A stretch of 64,000 nucleotides of DNA, from assembly GCF_904849725.1 (NCBI RefSeq), contig NC_058523.1, forward strand, positions 169,862,689-169,926,688, given 5' to 3'. The position numbers were made by a program, and so were the translations under genes. Shown here one piece after another: positions 9,926 through 21,000 of the stretch; positions within the stretch are counted from its first letter, which is position 1, and each line of letters starts with the position of its first letter. This DNA comes from Hordeum vulgare subsp. vulgare. Its lineage: Eukaryota > Streptophyta > Magnoliopsida > Poales > Poaceae. Below the pieces are notes generated by a model. That model saw nothing but the letters and a program-made list of their open reading frames with translations. It searched no databases and was not told the origin of the DNA.

Positions 9926-11002
9926 TGACCCACTCTCTTCAAGGATGCCCGTAAGTTTGTCATGTCTTGTGACGAATGTCAGAGAATAGGTAATATTAGC
10001 AAACGTCAGGAAATGCCTATGAACTATTCACTTGTCATTGAACCATTTGATGTCTGGGGCTTTGATTATATGGGACCTTTTCCAAAATCCAACGGGTATA
10101 CGCATATCTTAGTTGTTGTTGATTATGCCACTAAGTGGGTAGAAGCTATCCCCACTAGTAGTGCTGATCACAACACCTCTATCAAGATGCTGAAAGAAGT
10201 TATCTTCCCTAGATTTGGAGTCCCTAGATATCTGATGACCGACGGTGGTTCACACTTCATTCATGGTGCTTTTCGTAAAACACTTGCTAAGTATGATGTC
10301 AACCATAGAATTGCGTCTCGCTATCACCCTTAGTCCAGTGGTCAAGTAGAGCTAAGCAACAGAGAGATTAAACTGATTCTGCAAAAGACTGTCAACAGGT
10401 CTAGAAAGAATTGGTCTAAGAAGCTCGATGATGCACTGTGGGCTTATAGAACTGCCTATAAGAATCCCATGGGCATGTCTCCGTACAAAATGGTGTATGG
10501 TAAAGCATGTCATCTACCTCTTGAGCTAGAGCATAAAGCTTATTGGGCAATCAAAGAGCTCAACTTTGATTTCAAACTTGCCGGTGAGAAGAGGTTATTT
10601 GATATTTGCTCGCTTGATGAGTGGAGATCTCAGGCATATGAGGATGCCAAACTCTTCAAAGAGAAGCTTAAGAGGTGGCATGATAAGAGGATACAAAAGC
10701 ATGAGTTCAATGTAGGTGATTATGTCTTGCTATATAACTCTCGTTTAAGATTCTTTGCAGGCAAGCTTCTCTCTAAATAGGAAGGTCCCTATATTGTTGA
10801 GGAAGTATATCGTTCCGGTGCTATCAAGATCAACAACACGGAAGGTAATTGTCCAAGAGTGGTAAACGGGCAGAGAATCAAGCATTATATCTCAGGTACT
10901 CCCACAAATGTTGAAATCAATATCATCAATACCATCACTCCGAAAGAATACCTAAGGGACATTTATCAGCCTGTTTCAAACTCCGAAAACAAAGAGGTAT
11001 GA
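9926..11002 (+). pseudogene. Athila-lineage pol: integrase core and C-terminus
   Basis: In one frame from 9929 to 11002 except for internal stops. DVWGFDYMGPF supplies the first aspartate, LMTDGGSHF the second, and [10 protein letters not shown] the glutamate of the D,D-35-E core. Stops occur at 10331-10333 (TAG for the expected CAG, in HPQ) and 10778-10780 (TAG for TGG, in SKW). Pol ends TGA 11000-11002. All three nonsense codons in this integrase stretch are single transitions from the expected codons, as methyl-cytosine deamination would give. Confidence 0.8.
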
Positions 11003-11104
11003 GATTCGCTAAGAAAACAGAGTCCAAAACTTTTCTAGTAGGAAATTTTATTAGTTTTGGAATATTTGAAAAAAATACAAAAATTGGAAGTAGCCCGGAA
11101 AGTG

Positions 11105-11179
11105 CACGAGGAGCCGACAAGCCTGCATGGCGCGGGCCCACCCCCTGGTCGCGCCGTGAGGGCTTGTGGCCACCTCGTG
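11105..11179. repeat. Long GC-rich hairpin downstream of pol
   Basis: 30-nt arms (11105-11134 and 11150-11179), 24 of 30 positions complementary, 15-nt loop. The arm core, ACAAGCCTGCATGGCGCG, is the same kind of sequence as the U3 hairpin of the LTRs. Between pol and this hairpin (11003-11104) nothing is visible. Confidence 0.75.
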
Positions 11180-11404
11180 TGCCTCCCGGACTCTGTTTTT
11201 GTGCGGGGTACTCCTTCTGGTATGGAAAAAAAATCATTATATTACCCCCGTTTGGTCTGACCCCTACATTACGCAGATTTCCTCTGTTTTTCGTTTCGAG
11301 CGTGTTTTCTGCCACAGATCTAGGTCAAGATGTCTTCCTAGGAATCTGTGGGGGAGAACAATCTCCGTTGAATCTACGGAGAAGTTCATGCTGATCTGAA
11401 AAGG

Positions 11405-11743
11405 ATGGAGGTCATGGAGGCTAAGGAGAGGCTACCTAAAGAAACCAAGGGCAAGGCTAAGGAGAAGGATCAGGCATGGGACGAAGTGCAATCTGTGCTC
11501 AACAAGGAAGAAGTTGAAGAAGTGGATTTCCTCCAACCCTACCTCCTCCTATTGTCTCCATCTTTGATTGAACTCTTGAGGTTTTGTGAAACAAGTCGTG
11601 CTCGCAATACTTGTCTCACTCGTGAAGTTGTTTTGCTGGAAAAACATATCGCAGATCTCCAAGCTATAAATCAACGATTAATGGCCCTCTTGGAGTCAAA
11701 TATTGCAACTCCACCACCATCACCACCAAAGGAGGACAAGTGA
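11405..11743 (+). CDS. Small charged coiled-coil ORF downstream of pol
   Basis: 112 codons, uninterrupted. The N-terminal third is rich in Lys and Glu (AKERLPKETKGKAKEKDQ), the centre is hydrophobic (LLLLSPSLIELLRF), and the C-terminal half has a heptad-like stretch (REVVLLEKHIADLQAINQRL) ending in a proline tract. It sits where Athila elements may carry a third ORF, but it has no envelope hallmarks such as a signal peptide or a clear transmembrane segment. Function is unknown, and it could be a chance frame. Confidence 0.35.
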   Translation: MEVMEAKERLPKETKGKAKEKDQAWDEVQSVLNKEEVEEVDFLQPYLLLLSPSLIELLRFCETSRARNTCLTREVVLLEKHIADLQAINQRLMALLESNIATPPPSPPKEDK

Positions 11744-11763
11744 GCATGGGTATGGGCAATCCC

Positions 11764-11792
11764 CTTGGCTTTTGCCAAGCTTGGGGGAGTTG
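11764..11792 (+). other. Internal copy of the polypurine tract behind a small hairpin
   Basis: The 16-mer AAGCTTGGGGGAGTTG at 11777-11792 is identical to the true PPT plus LTR start at 22402-22417. Its left part overlaps a 6-bp hairpin, CTTGGC-TTTT-GCCAAG (11764-11779). It may act as a second plus-strand priming site. Confidence 0.6.
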
Positions 11793-12005
11793 CCCCGGTA
11801 TAGTATCACCATCACATCTTTTGCCTTTACCTTTGTTTTAGTTTGTTCCCTTTCAGTTTTCTTTTTCTCTAGTAGTTTAAAAGCCTTAGTGTTTTAGTCT
11901 TGAGTTTTGCTTTGTGTCACCCCCGATGTATTCTTGCTCGTGAGCCTTATAGTAAAGAGTGTCTTAGTTGAAGGGATTTGCCTCTTGCCATGATCAAAAG
12001 AGTGA
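11793..12005 (+). other. Athila 3' non-coding region, left part
   Basis: T-rich sequence between the internal PPT copy and the chromovirus insertion at 12011. No gene is visible. Confidence 0.5.
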
Positions 12006-12010
12006 GAATA
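12006..12010. repeat. Target site duplication GAATA (left copy)
   Basis: GAATA immediately before the LTR start; the identical right copy is at 21145-21149. A perfect 5-bp duplication bounds the chromovirus insertion. Confidence 0.95.
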
Positions 12011-15000
12011 TGTAACATCCCAATTTTCCTAATTGGGAATGTTTTACATTGTAGCTAAGCATCTATGCATATTGTTTGAAATAAATTTAGCTCGTGAATA
12101 TCTTTCGTCTTTTCGATTTTGCATTTCCATTTTTTCCTCGCACGAGAAATGCCCGGAGAAAACTCTCTTGCACGCAAGAGAGAGAGCGGAGGAAAATGAC
12201 ACTCCAAAGTGCGGGCAAATTTGTGAAATATTTGAGCCAAGAAAACCCAAAGTTCTTTTGCAAAAATAATGGCAAAAAGAAATAAAGAAAATTAGGGAAT
12301 TTCTGAAAAAACATTTTTTTTAAAGTTTTATTTTTGCTTTGGAAAAAAATGTTATTCGGGTAGAGATTCTTTTTCTGATTTTTTTGGTATATAATACCAT
12401 ATATTAGTATTTTGATTTACTTTCCTTTTTTCCGTTTTTATTTTCTGTCTCGGAAAAATTAGAAATAGGAAAGTTATTTCTTTTTTCCTTTAACCGCCGC
12501 CCGAGCGTTTTTTTTTGACATGGGCCGAATCCCCCTTTCCCTGGGATCCCAGATCCCTTTGAACTCGGCCACCCGAGCCTCCTTTCTCCTCCCCCCTCTC
12601 ACTGGCCCGTGGTCCCCACCCCGACCGAGCCTCCCTCCCCGTCAGCCTTTCTTCTTCCCCCTACCATGCCCGTGCCCGACCCCGAGCTGCACCAGGAAAT
12701 CCCGCGATCTCCTTCCCCGAGTCCTCTCTCTCCCTTCCTTACTCCCCCCTCCCATGGCCTATAAATACTCCCCCACCCGAGCCACCCCCGTTCCCACCCT
12801 AAACACGTCGGACCGCCGCCGCCCCTAGCCTCTGTAGCGCTGCCGCCGGTGCAAAGCTACTGCCACCCTTCGGCCCTCCTGGGAGCGCCCCCCGGAGCCC
12901 CCTCTCCCCCGAGCGCCTCCCTCGAGGAGGAGGACTGCCCCGTCGCCGCCGCCCCATCTCCACCGCCCCCGGATCCCCCTCCCTCGGCGGCGACGTGACC
13001 TCGCCGGAGTACTGCCCAGCACGGTAGCTCTCCCCCCACTACTCTCTGTTATTTCTTGTTCTCTCTTCCTAGCCCTTAGATCTTAGTGGATGGCCTAGAT
13101 TAGATCCCAGAGTATCTGTTCGGTTTATCTTAGAAAACCAACGGTTTTATTTCCACTTATGTTTTAGCCAGTAGCTTTTGCTTAGCTTAGGCCGTTTGCT
13201 CCAAACCATGAAACAAACATCCTCCGCAGCCAATAGCAACTTGCCACGTGTACCCCAATAGCTAGCTAGTTGTTTTCAGTTTTTCTGTAAAAAATTACAA
13301 AAACATAAACTTTCTGTTTTGTTTTGGCCACAACTTTTTATCCCGAAGTCCAATGACATTGATTATTTTTCCAGTAGCTCAAAAATGTCCTGTAGTTTTT
13401 AAAAACATATAATTTGTCTATGTTTGAAATTTTCAAATATAAGTTGGAGCAGATTTAGTTTAAACCTTGTTTTGCCTATTCCAGGAGTTTGAAAAATGAT
13501 TTTGAGTTGATTCTTTTTGCTACTGCTTTCTAGTGATAAAATCTTACCGTGGTAGAAGTTTCAGAATTATTAAATTATTTTTACTGGTGTTTTCAACAGA
13601 AACAAGTCTCTGCCATACTGGCGCGTGATAAATTCTTTTGCTTAGGCTTTCGCAAATCATTACTTATGATGTTATTTTTACTTGTGGCCTGATTGAAGTG
13701 CTTATGGTGTGCTTTGTGTTTGTATCGGTAGATCATCTGGAGTGCGAAGCGTGTTACTTAGAGGCGCTCGAGCAAGACAACTATCATCAAGGCAAGTCAT
13801 TTTTGATCATGTTATTTTACCTACGTTTTCGATGCATGGTAGATCACCTTCTTTGCCCAATTTGCATGCTGCCTAGGTACTTGGAAACTTTAGCATAAGT
13901 TGTAGTATCATGTGGTAGGAACACAACAACCCCGATACTTGGCCCCGGGACGAAAATTTCTTAATGCTATGCTTGAGTAGACGGGTTATCGGTTGAGTGT
14001 ATACCACGAGTGATGCGAGGTTGATATAATAATCAAGACCGGACTAAGACAAGATTTTCAAGACCTCGGACGCAATGCAACTCTGGGTGAAGGACGGTTG
14101 ATCGGCTCCCTGGAGAACCCAGTGGATGCCCGGGATGCTGGAGAGGCCATGTCATCCTGCGGAAAGCTTCACCCAGGCTCGAAGAGACGGACGGAGACTT
14201 CAAGACTCAAGGCTTACTTGCACAGCCACAAGTCATTATGGGCTCTGGCTTGGTTGGACAACGCGGCAACTCTGGACAGGCGGTGCTAGCAGATGTAGAA
14301 GAACGGTAGGAATGGATGGGCACCGGCAGGGATTCAGAGGGACCCGTTGAAAGACCATGTTTTGATCATCCGGTCTTCAAACACCCTGAAGTGCGAGGAC
14401 AAACCCGGAGGCGATCAAATCTTGTGGGGAACGTGTGCAAAACTCTGCAGAGTGCCCAACCTAATTGATTAGCTGTGTCCACGGTCATGGACAACTTGAG
14501 CCGAAGGCATTGGATTTCCCCTGAACTCTCGACACAACTTAATAATGATGTGGGTGTTAACAACTATTCGGGCACGAGAATTGGTTGGCGGAACCATCTC
14601 GTTAACAACAAACATTGTAGTAATATTTTGCTTTCAACCCCTCTTGTTGTAGGATAAAACTGGCTTTATGCAAAACTCAGCTCCACCGGCCAAATATGCA
14701 TGTAGAGATAGTTAATTATTATTTTACTCCTCTCTTTGATTGACTTGCCGGCATATTCAATATGATGACCTACACGGCTGCAACGTATCATGTTGCAGAG
14801 TACTTTTCCGACCAGGAGTGAGGCTACGATCTACGCTCAGCGACATGCCCTTGGAGTCGGATGGACTCGTCTACCTATGCTTCCGCTTAGTCTTCGTTAG
14901 ATATCTCATGAGTTGGCCTTCAACCACTTTATTGTAATCCTTTATTGTAATAAAGTACTCTTTATGAGGTGTCGATTAATAAAGCTGTGTGATTGAACTC

Positions 15001-15097
15001 TTGAATATATACATTATGTACTGTGTGTGTACCAGCATGATCTTGGGATGGTACGGAAACACCAGAGGCTTGACTCGTCTTGAGTCGGGTCGCTACA
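12011..15097 (+). repeat. 5' LTR of the chromovirus (3,087 bp)
   Basis: Starts TGTAACATCCCAATTTTCC and ends GGTCGCTACA. From left to right: an AT-rich block, a pyrimidine-rich GC-rich block with a TATA box at 12760, a GC-rich stretch to about 13030 and then T-rich sequence. Short reading frames occur here, but they recur in the other LTR and show no known domain. Confidence 0.95.
12760..12767 (+). promoter_or_regulatory. TATA box of the 5' LTR
   Basis: TATAAATA in the context GGCCTATAAATACTCCCCC, inside a CT-rich GC-rich promoter-like block. The same box is at 18805-18812 in the 3' LTR. It is the best TATA match in the LTR and lies upstream of a GC-rich transcribed-like stretch. Confidence 0.6.
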
Positions 15098-15101
15098 GAA
15101 A

Positions 15102-15123
15102 TGGTATTCAGAGCACATGCTGA
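15102..15123 (+). other. Primer binding site, tRNA-Met type
   Basis: TGGTATTCAGAGCACATG..., 4 bp after the LTR end. It matches the initiator tRNA-Met complement (TGGTATCAGAGCCATG) with small insertions. Confidence 0.75.
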
Positions 15124-15247
15124 CCTTAGGACGTAACCTCTAGGAATGGAAAAGCCTTAGGAAGAAAACTATTTTCTCTTATGTCTATAAATCTTCTATT
15201 TCCTCTTGTGATCTTTTCTGACTTCTCTCCGATTTTCCAATGTTTAG

Positions 15248-15955
15248 ATGGCCACCTTCATCCCTGTTAAGTTCACGGAGTTTTGCCAGCCCGACACCAC
15301 TATGCCGTTCGGAAAGGAGCTGGTGCAGATCACCAAGGACTTGAGGATTGCTCTGCCGACTATCATAGGGAAGCCAACTTCGTCTTACCCGGAGGATTCA
15401 CGCTACAGGATCGAGGTGCATATTCCCGGAAGGACATTCCAGCCGCGCACTGTGCCGATGGATTTCAAGTTCATCGCACCCAACTGGATTCTCGGAAGGG
15501 ACATGGCGATCCATTGTGCACTCGGACGTATCAAGGAAGAATACAAAGGCTGCCCTATTTCTCCAGACCTATTCGCCGTATCCCGGAGAAACGAAGACGG
15601 AGATATCATCTCAAGCAAGACCAAGGACGCTCTCTTGTCTTATGCCCAGACCTTGGAGAAGCACAGCGGGACTCTGGAGTTTCACGTGATCAAGGACGCC
15701 AGGAAGATCAAGCAACTGTCACTCCGCGAGCTTGAACTTGAAGATGCAGCCCCGGAAGCCCACTATGAACATGAACTGGAAGTAAAGGACTTTCTGGAGC
15801 GGATCGAGAAGCTGAAGACTCGAGTTGCATACCTGGAGGAGGAACTGGACATGGGCGAGAACCTACATCCCGAAGGAGACGTAGCCCCCTTGATCAGCAA
15901 CGACAAGGAGTATGAAGAAAGCTCCACCGAAGGACCCGCCACCATGCTTTTCTGA
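15248..15955 (+). CDS. Extra ORF upstream of gag (orf0-like), 235 codons
   Basis: A complete, uninterrupted ORF between the primer site and gag. The protein starts MATFIPVKFTEFCQ. The first 125 residues look globular, with a PNWILGRDMAIHCALGRIKE segment, and residues about 180-202 form a charged coiled coil (FLERIEKLKTRVAYLEEELD) before an acidic tail. I recognise no Pfam-type domain. From memory, some rice gypsy elements (RIRE3/RIRE8 type) carry an ORF, orf0, at this position; I infer this is its counterpart. It is intact although pol is deleted. Confidence 0.65.
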   Translation: MATFIPVKFTEFCQPDTTMPFGKELVQITKDLRIALPTIIGKPTSSYPEDSRYRIEVHIPGRTFQPRTVPMDFKFIAPNWILGRDMAIHCALGRIKEEYKGCPISPDLFAVSRRNEDGDIISSKTKDALLSYAQTLEKHSGTLEFHVIKDARKIKQLSLRELELEDAAPEAHYEHELEVKDFLERIEKLKTRVAYLEEELDMGENLHPEGDVAPLISNDKEYEESSTEGPATMLF

Positions 15956-16168
15956 GGAGGACACTTAGACTAGACCACCAAATTTACTTTATCGTTATAC
16001 GTTTTAGGCCGATGTTTAGGATTATCGAATTTTGTATCCTCATGTGAACCTTTGTGATGGTATTGAATAAAATGTGTGGTGTGATACTTGTGTGTTGCAT
16101 TCATATGGGTAGTGTAATTACTCTTAGACCATTGTTCTATGCTAATCTCACCCCTTTACAAACATCAG

Positions 16169-17764
16169 ATGCCTCCGAGACGCGCCCCTGAGTCCAACTT
16201 TCCGCCGGAACTCACCCAGTTGATCCAGCAACAAAACACCCTGATGCAGCTGATCATCCAGAACCAGAACAACAACAACCATCATCCACCCCAGGCTGAC
16301 AGTCTCACCCGTTTTCTGAGGTTGAACCCTCCAACTTTCTCCAACAGCATTGAGCCCATTGTGGTAGATGATTGGCTCCGCAAGATGGAGCGTAAACTTA
16401 TCACTGCTGGTTGTTCTGAAGCTGAGAAGGTGCGTTTTGCCGCGCATCAACTTGAAGGCCCTGCAACTGCTTGGTGGGAGAACTACACCACCACTTATCC
16501 CATTGCTGGAGTCACTTGGGAGCAATTCAAGCAAGCCTTCCGCACCGCACATGTGTCAGCTGGTGCAATGAGTCTGAAGAAGCGTGAGTTTCGCAACTTA
16601 CGCCAGGGGAATCGCTCTGTGGCCCAGTACATTGATGAATTCAGCATGCTCGCCCGTTATGCACCTGGAGATGTGGCCGATGATGCGGCCAAGCAGGAAA
16701 AGTTCTTGGAAGGACTGAATGATGAGCTGAGCATTCAGTTGACGGTAGCCACCTTCAACAACTACGAGGAGCTGGTTGATAAGGCCCTCATCTTGGAGGG
16801 GAAACACCAGCAGATGGAGAACCGCAAGCGAAAGTATGGGGTTGGAAAGTTCAACTCCGGCACTCAGCAGAAGCCTCGCTACACCCCCTATCCAGGGAAT
16901 ACCAGGACTGGATCCGGTAAGTTTGGAGGACACGTTCAGCATAACCACCCAGTGCACAACCATCGAGGCCACAACCATGGAGGAAATGGGAACCACCGCA
17001 ACAACAACAACTTCAAGAATGGCCGTACTGGCACTCAGCAGCATTCAGCTCCAGCTCAGAAGGATCTGACTCACATCACTTGCTTCAAGTGTCAGAAGAC
17101 CGGACACTATGCCACTGATTGTCCCCAGAACAAGCAGGGAAATGGAAACGGCAACGGCAACTCTGCAGCAAAGAAGCCCAATCCTTTTCCTCGAGCTCAG
17201 GTGAACCACCTTGATGTTGAAGAGGTCTATGATCACCCCGATACTGTGGTTGGTAAGTTTTTGCTAAATTCACATCCAATATTGGAACTTTTTGATTCTG
17301 GTGCAACGCATTCATTCATATCAAGGGTAGTTGTGGAAAAGTATAGTTTGCCAACTAGAACCCTCAACCAACCTATTAAGGTTAGTTCCCCAGGAGGCAT
17401 GATGACAACCGGGATAGGATGCCATGCTTTGAGTCTCAACATCGGGAACCATAATTTTTCAACCGACCTCATCCGAGATTCTGAAGAGAAGGTCAAGCTT
17501 ATTCGTGACCGACTCAAGATAGCTCAGTCCAGGCAGAAGAGTTATGCGGACAGCAAACGCAAGGAGGTAACGTACGAAGTGGGAGACCGAGCATACCTTC
17601 GGGTGTCTCCACTTCGAGGAATCAAGAGATTCGGTGTGAAAGGAAAATTAGCACCTCGTTTCATTGGCCCCTACAAAATTCTTGAGCGAAGAGGCGAAGT
17701 TGCATACAAACTGGAACTGCCGGAAGGATTGTCCGGAGTTCATGATGTCTTCCATGTTTCCTAG
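16169..17764 (+). CDS. Gag-protease-integrase fusion ORF (internal deletion)
   Basis: The start chosen is the MPPRRAPES methionine at 16169; an in-frame ATG 30 bp upstream adds ten unconserved residues. Domains in order: Pro/Gln/Asn-rich N-terminus; retrotrans_gag (WLRKMERKLITAGC, ATAWWENY, KKREFRNLRQG); Gly/Asn/His-rich linker; zinc knuckle CFKCQKTGHYATDCP near 17081; and the protease start with LFDSGATHSFIS. At about 17473 it passes in frame into the C-terminal integrase segment (KAAQSRQKSYAD-like, VGDRAYLRVSPLRG, GKLAPRFIGPYKI, HDVFHVS). All RT, RNase H and integrase core sequence is missing. It ends TAG 17762-17764, where Q is expected. Confidence 0.85.
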   Translation: MPPRRAPESNFPPELTQLIQQQNTLMQLIIQNQNNNNHHPPQADSLTRFLRLNPPTFSNSIEPIVVDDWLRKMERKLITAGCSEAEKVRFAAHQLEGPATAWWENYTTTYPIAGVTWEQFKQAFRTAHVSAGAMSLKKREFRNLRQGNRSVAQYIDEFSMLARYAPGDVADDAAKQEKFLEGLNDELSIQLTVATFNNYEELVDKALILEGKHQQMENRKRKYGVGKFNSGTQQKPRYTPYPGNTRTGSGKFGGHVQHNHPVHNHRGHNHGGNGNHRNNNNFKNGRTGTQQHSAPAQKDLTHITCFKCQKTGHYATDCPQNKQGNGNGNGNSAAKKPNPFPRAQVNHLDVEEVYDHPDTVVGKFLLNSHPILELFDSGATHSFISRVVVEKYSLPTRTLNQPIKVSSPGGMMTTGIGCHALSLNIGNHNFSTDLIRDSEEKVKLIRDRLKIAQSRQKSYADSKRKEVTYEVGDRAYLRVSPLRGIKRFGVKGKLAPRFIGPYKILERRGEVAYKLELPEGLSGVHDVFHVS

Positions 17765-18046
17765 TTGAAGAAATGCCACGCTGAGATGGCCGATGTTCCG
17801 TTGAGAGATACAGTGCCCCTAGAGGCCATACAGCTTGACAGTGATCTGACGTATGAGGAGAAACCCGTCAGGATTCTCGAGACTGCCAACAGAGTTACCC
17901 GCAGCAAGATCATCAAGTTCTGCAAGGTGTTGTGGAGCCACCACACCGAGGAAGAAGCCACCTGGGAACGAGAAGAGGATCTTCGTCGAGACCACCCGCA
18001 CCTGTTTTCTAGCCAACCCGAATCTCGAGGGCGAGATTCATCTTAA
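17765..18046 (+). pseudogene. Chromodomain-like C-terminal tail of integrase
   Basis: In frame after the TAG stop at 17762: LKKCHAEM, then PVRILETANRVTRSK and KVLWSHHTEEEATWERE, the pattern of the chromovirus chromodomain, ending RRDHPHLF. In chromoviruses this domain steers integration towards particular chromatin. Here it could be translated only by readthrough. Confidence 0.75.
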
Positions 18047-18058
18047 GGTGGGTAGGTT

Positions 18059-21000
18059 TGTAACATCCCAATTTTCCTAATTGGGAATGTTTTACATTGT
18101 AGCTAAGCATCTATGCATATTGTTTGAAATAAATTTAGCTCGTGAATTTCATTCGTCTTTTCGATTTTGCATTTCCATTTTTTCATCGCACGAGAAATGC
18201 CCGGAGAAAACTCTCTTGCACGCAAGAGAGAGAGCGGAGGAAAATGACACTCCAAAGTGCGGGCAAATTTCTGAAATATTTGAGCCAAGAAAACCCAAAG
18301 TTCTTTTGCAAAAATAATTGCAAAAAGAAATAAAGCAAATTAGGGAATTTCTGAAAAAACATTTTTTTTAAGTTTTATTTTTGCTTTGGGAAAAAATGTT
18401 ATTCGGGTAGAGATTCTTTTTCTGATTTTTTTGGTATATAATACCATATATTAATATTTTGATTTACTTTCCTTTTTTTCGTTTTGATTTTCTGTCTCGG
18501 AAAAATTAGAAATAGGAAAGTTATTTCTTTTTTCCTTTAACCGCCGCCCGAGCGTTTTTTTTTGACATGGGCCGAATCCCCCTTTCCGTGGGATCCCAGA
18601 TCCCTTTGAACTCGGCCACTCGAGCCTCCTTTCTCCTCCCCCTCTCACTGGCCCGTGGTCCCCACCCCGACCGAGCCTCCCTCCCCGTCAGCCTTTCTTC
18701 TTCCTCCTACCATGCCCGTGCCCGACCCCGAGCTGCACCAGGAAATCCCGCGATCTCCTTCGCCGAGTCCTCTCTCTGCCTTCCTTACTCCCCCTCCCAT
18801 GGCCTATAAATACTCCCCCACCCGAGCCGCCCCCGTTCCCACCCTAAACACGTCGGACCGCCGCCGCCCCTAGCCTCTGTAGCGCTGCTGCCGGTGCAAA
18901 GCTACTGCCACCCCTCGGCCCTCCTGGGAGCGCCCCCTGGAGCCCCCTCTCCCCCGAGCGCCTCCCCCGAGGAGGAGGACTGCCCCACCGCCGCCGCCCC
19001 ATCTCCACCGCCCCCGGAGCCCCCTCCCTTGGCGGCGACGTGACCTCGCCGGAGTACTGCCCAGCATGGTAGCTCTCCCCCCTCTACTCTCTGTTATTTC
19101 TTGTTCTCTCTTCCTAGCCCTTAGATCTTAGTGGATGGCCTAGATTAGATCCCAGAGTAACTGTTCGGTTTATCTTAGAAAACCAACGGTTTAATTTCCA
19201 CTTATGTTTTAGCCAGTAGCTTTTGCTTAGCTTAGGCTGTTTGCTCCAAACCATGAAACAAACACCCTCCGCAGCCAATAGCAACTTGCCACGTGTTCCC
19301 CAATAGCTAGCTAGTTGTTTTCAGTTTTTCTGTAAAAAATTAGAAAAACAGAAACTTTCTGTTTTGTTTTGGCCACAACTTTTTATCCCGGAGTCCAATG
19401 ACATTGATTCTTTTTCCAGTAGCTCAGAAATTTCCTGTAGTTTTTAAAAACATATAATTTGTCTATGTTTGAAATTTTCAATTATAAGTTGGAGCAGATT
19501 TAGTTTAAACCTTGTTTTGCCTATTCCAGGAGTTTGAAAAATGATTTTGAGTTGATTCTTTTTTCTACTTCTTTCTAGTGCTAAAAAATTACTGTGGTAG
19601 AAGTTTCAGAATTATTAAATTATTTGTACTGGTGTTTTAAACAGAAACAAGTTTCTGCCATACCGGCGCGTGATAAATTCTTTTGCTTAGGCTTTCGCAA
19701 ATCATTACTTATGATGTTATTTTTACTTGTGGCATGATTGAACTGCTTATGGTGTGCTTTGTGTTTGTATCGGTAGATCATCCGGAGTGCGAAGCGTGTT
19801 ACTTAGAGGCGCTCGAGCAAGACAACTATCATCAAGGCAAGTCATTTTTGATCATGTTATTTTACCTACGTTTTCGATGCATGGTAGATCACCTTCTTTG
19901 CCCAATTTGCATGCTGCCTAGGTACTTGGAAACTTTAGCATAAGTTGTAGTATCATGTGGTAGGAACACAACAACCCCGATACTTGGCCCCGGGACAAAA
20001 AATTTCTTAATGCTATGCTTGAGTAGACGGGTTATCGGTTGAGTGTATACCACGAGTTATGCGAGGTTGATATAATAATCAAGACCGGACTAAGACAAGA
20101 TTTTCCAGACCTAGGACACAATGCAAGTCTGGGTGAAGGACGGTTGATCGGCTCCCTGGAGAACCCAGTGGATGCCCGGGATGCTGGAGAGGCCATGTCA
20201 TCCTGCGAAAAGCTTCACCCAGGCTCGAAGAGACGGACGGAGACTTCAAGACTCAAGGCTTACCTGCACAGCCACAAGTCATTATGGGCTCTGGCTTGGT
20301 TGGACAACGCGGCGACTCTGGACAGGCGGTGCTAGCAGATGTAGAAGAACGGTAGGAATGGATGGGCACTGACAGGGATTCAGAGGGTCCTGTTGAAAGA
20401 CCATGTTTTGATCATCCGGTCTTCAAACACCCTGAAGTGCGAGGACAAACCCGGAGGCGATCAAATCTTGTGGGGAACGTGTGCAAAACTCTGTAGAGTG
20501 CCCAACCTAATCGATTAGCCGTGTCCCCGGTCATCGACAACTTGAGCCGAAGGCATTGAATTTCCCCTCAACTCTCGACACAACTTAATAATGATGTGGG
20601 TGTTAACAACTATTCGGGCACGAGAATTGGTTGGCGGAACCATCTCGTTAACAACAAACATTGTAGAAATATTTTGCTTTCAACCCCTCTTGTTGTAGGA
20701 TAAAACTGGCTTTATGCAAAACTCAGCTCCACCGGCCAAATATGCATGTAGAGATAGTTGATTATTATTTTACTCCTCTCTTTGATTGACTTGCCGGTAT
20801 ATTCAATATGCTGACCTACACGGCTGCAACGTATCATGTTGCAGAGTACTTTTCCGACCAGGAGTGAGGCTACGATCTACGCTCAGCGACATGCCCTTGG
20901 AGTCGGATGGACTCGTCTACCTAATGCTTCCGCTTAGTCTTCGTTAGATATCTCATGAGTTGGCCTTCAGCCACTTTATTGTAATCCTTTATTGTAATAA

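Noticed and set aside
11405..11743. Envelope gene of the Athila element
   Set aside because: The ORF has no signal peptide, clear transmembrane segment or cysteine pattern, so I describe it only as a charged coiled-coil ORF.
12520..13039. Pro/Arg/Gly-rich frames on both strands in the GC-rich LTR block (also 18567-19067)
   Set aside because: Stop-poor because of GC richness, on both strands at once; better explained as promoter and untranslated leader.
13638..13898. 86-codon reading frame with a Cys/His pattern, repeated at 19683-19943
   Set aside because: It is present in both LTRs of the chromovirus because the LTRs are duplicates; no known domain, no independent evidence of a gene.
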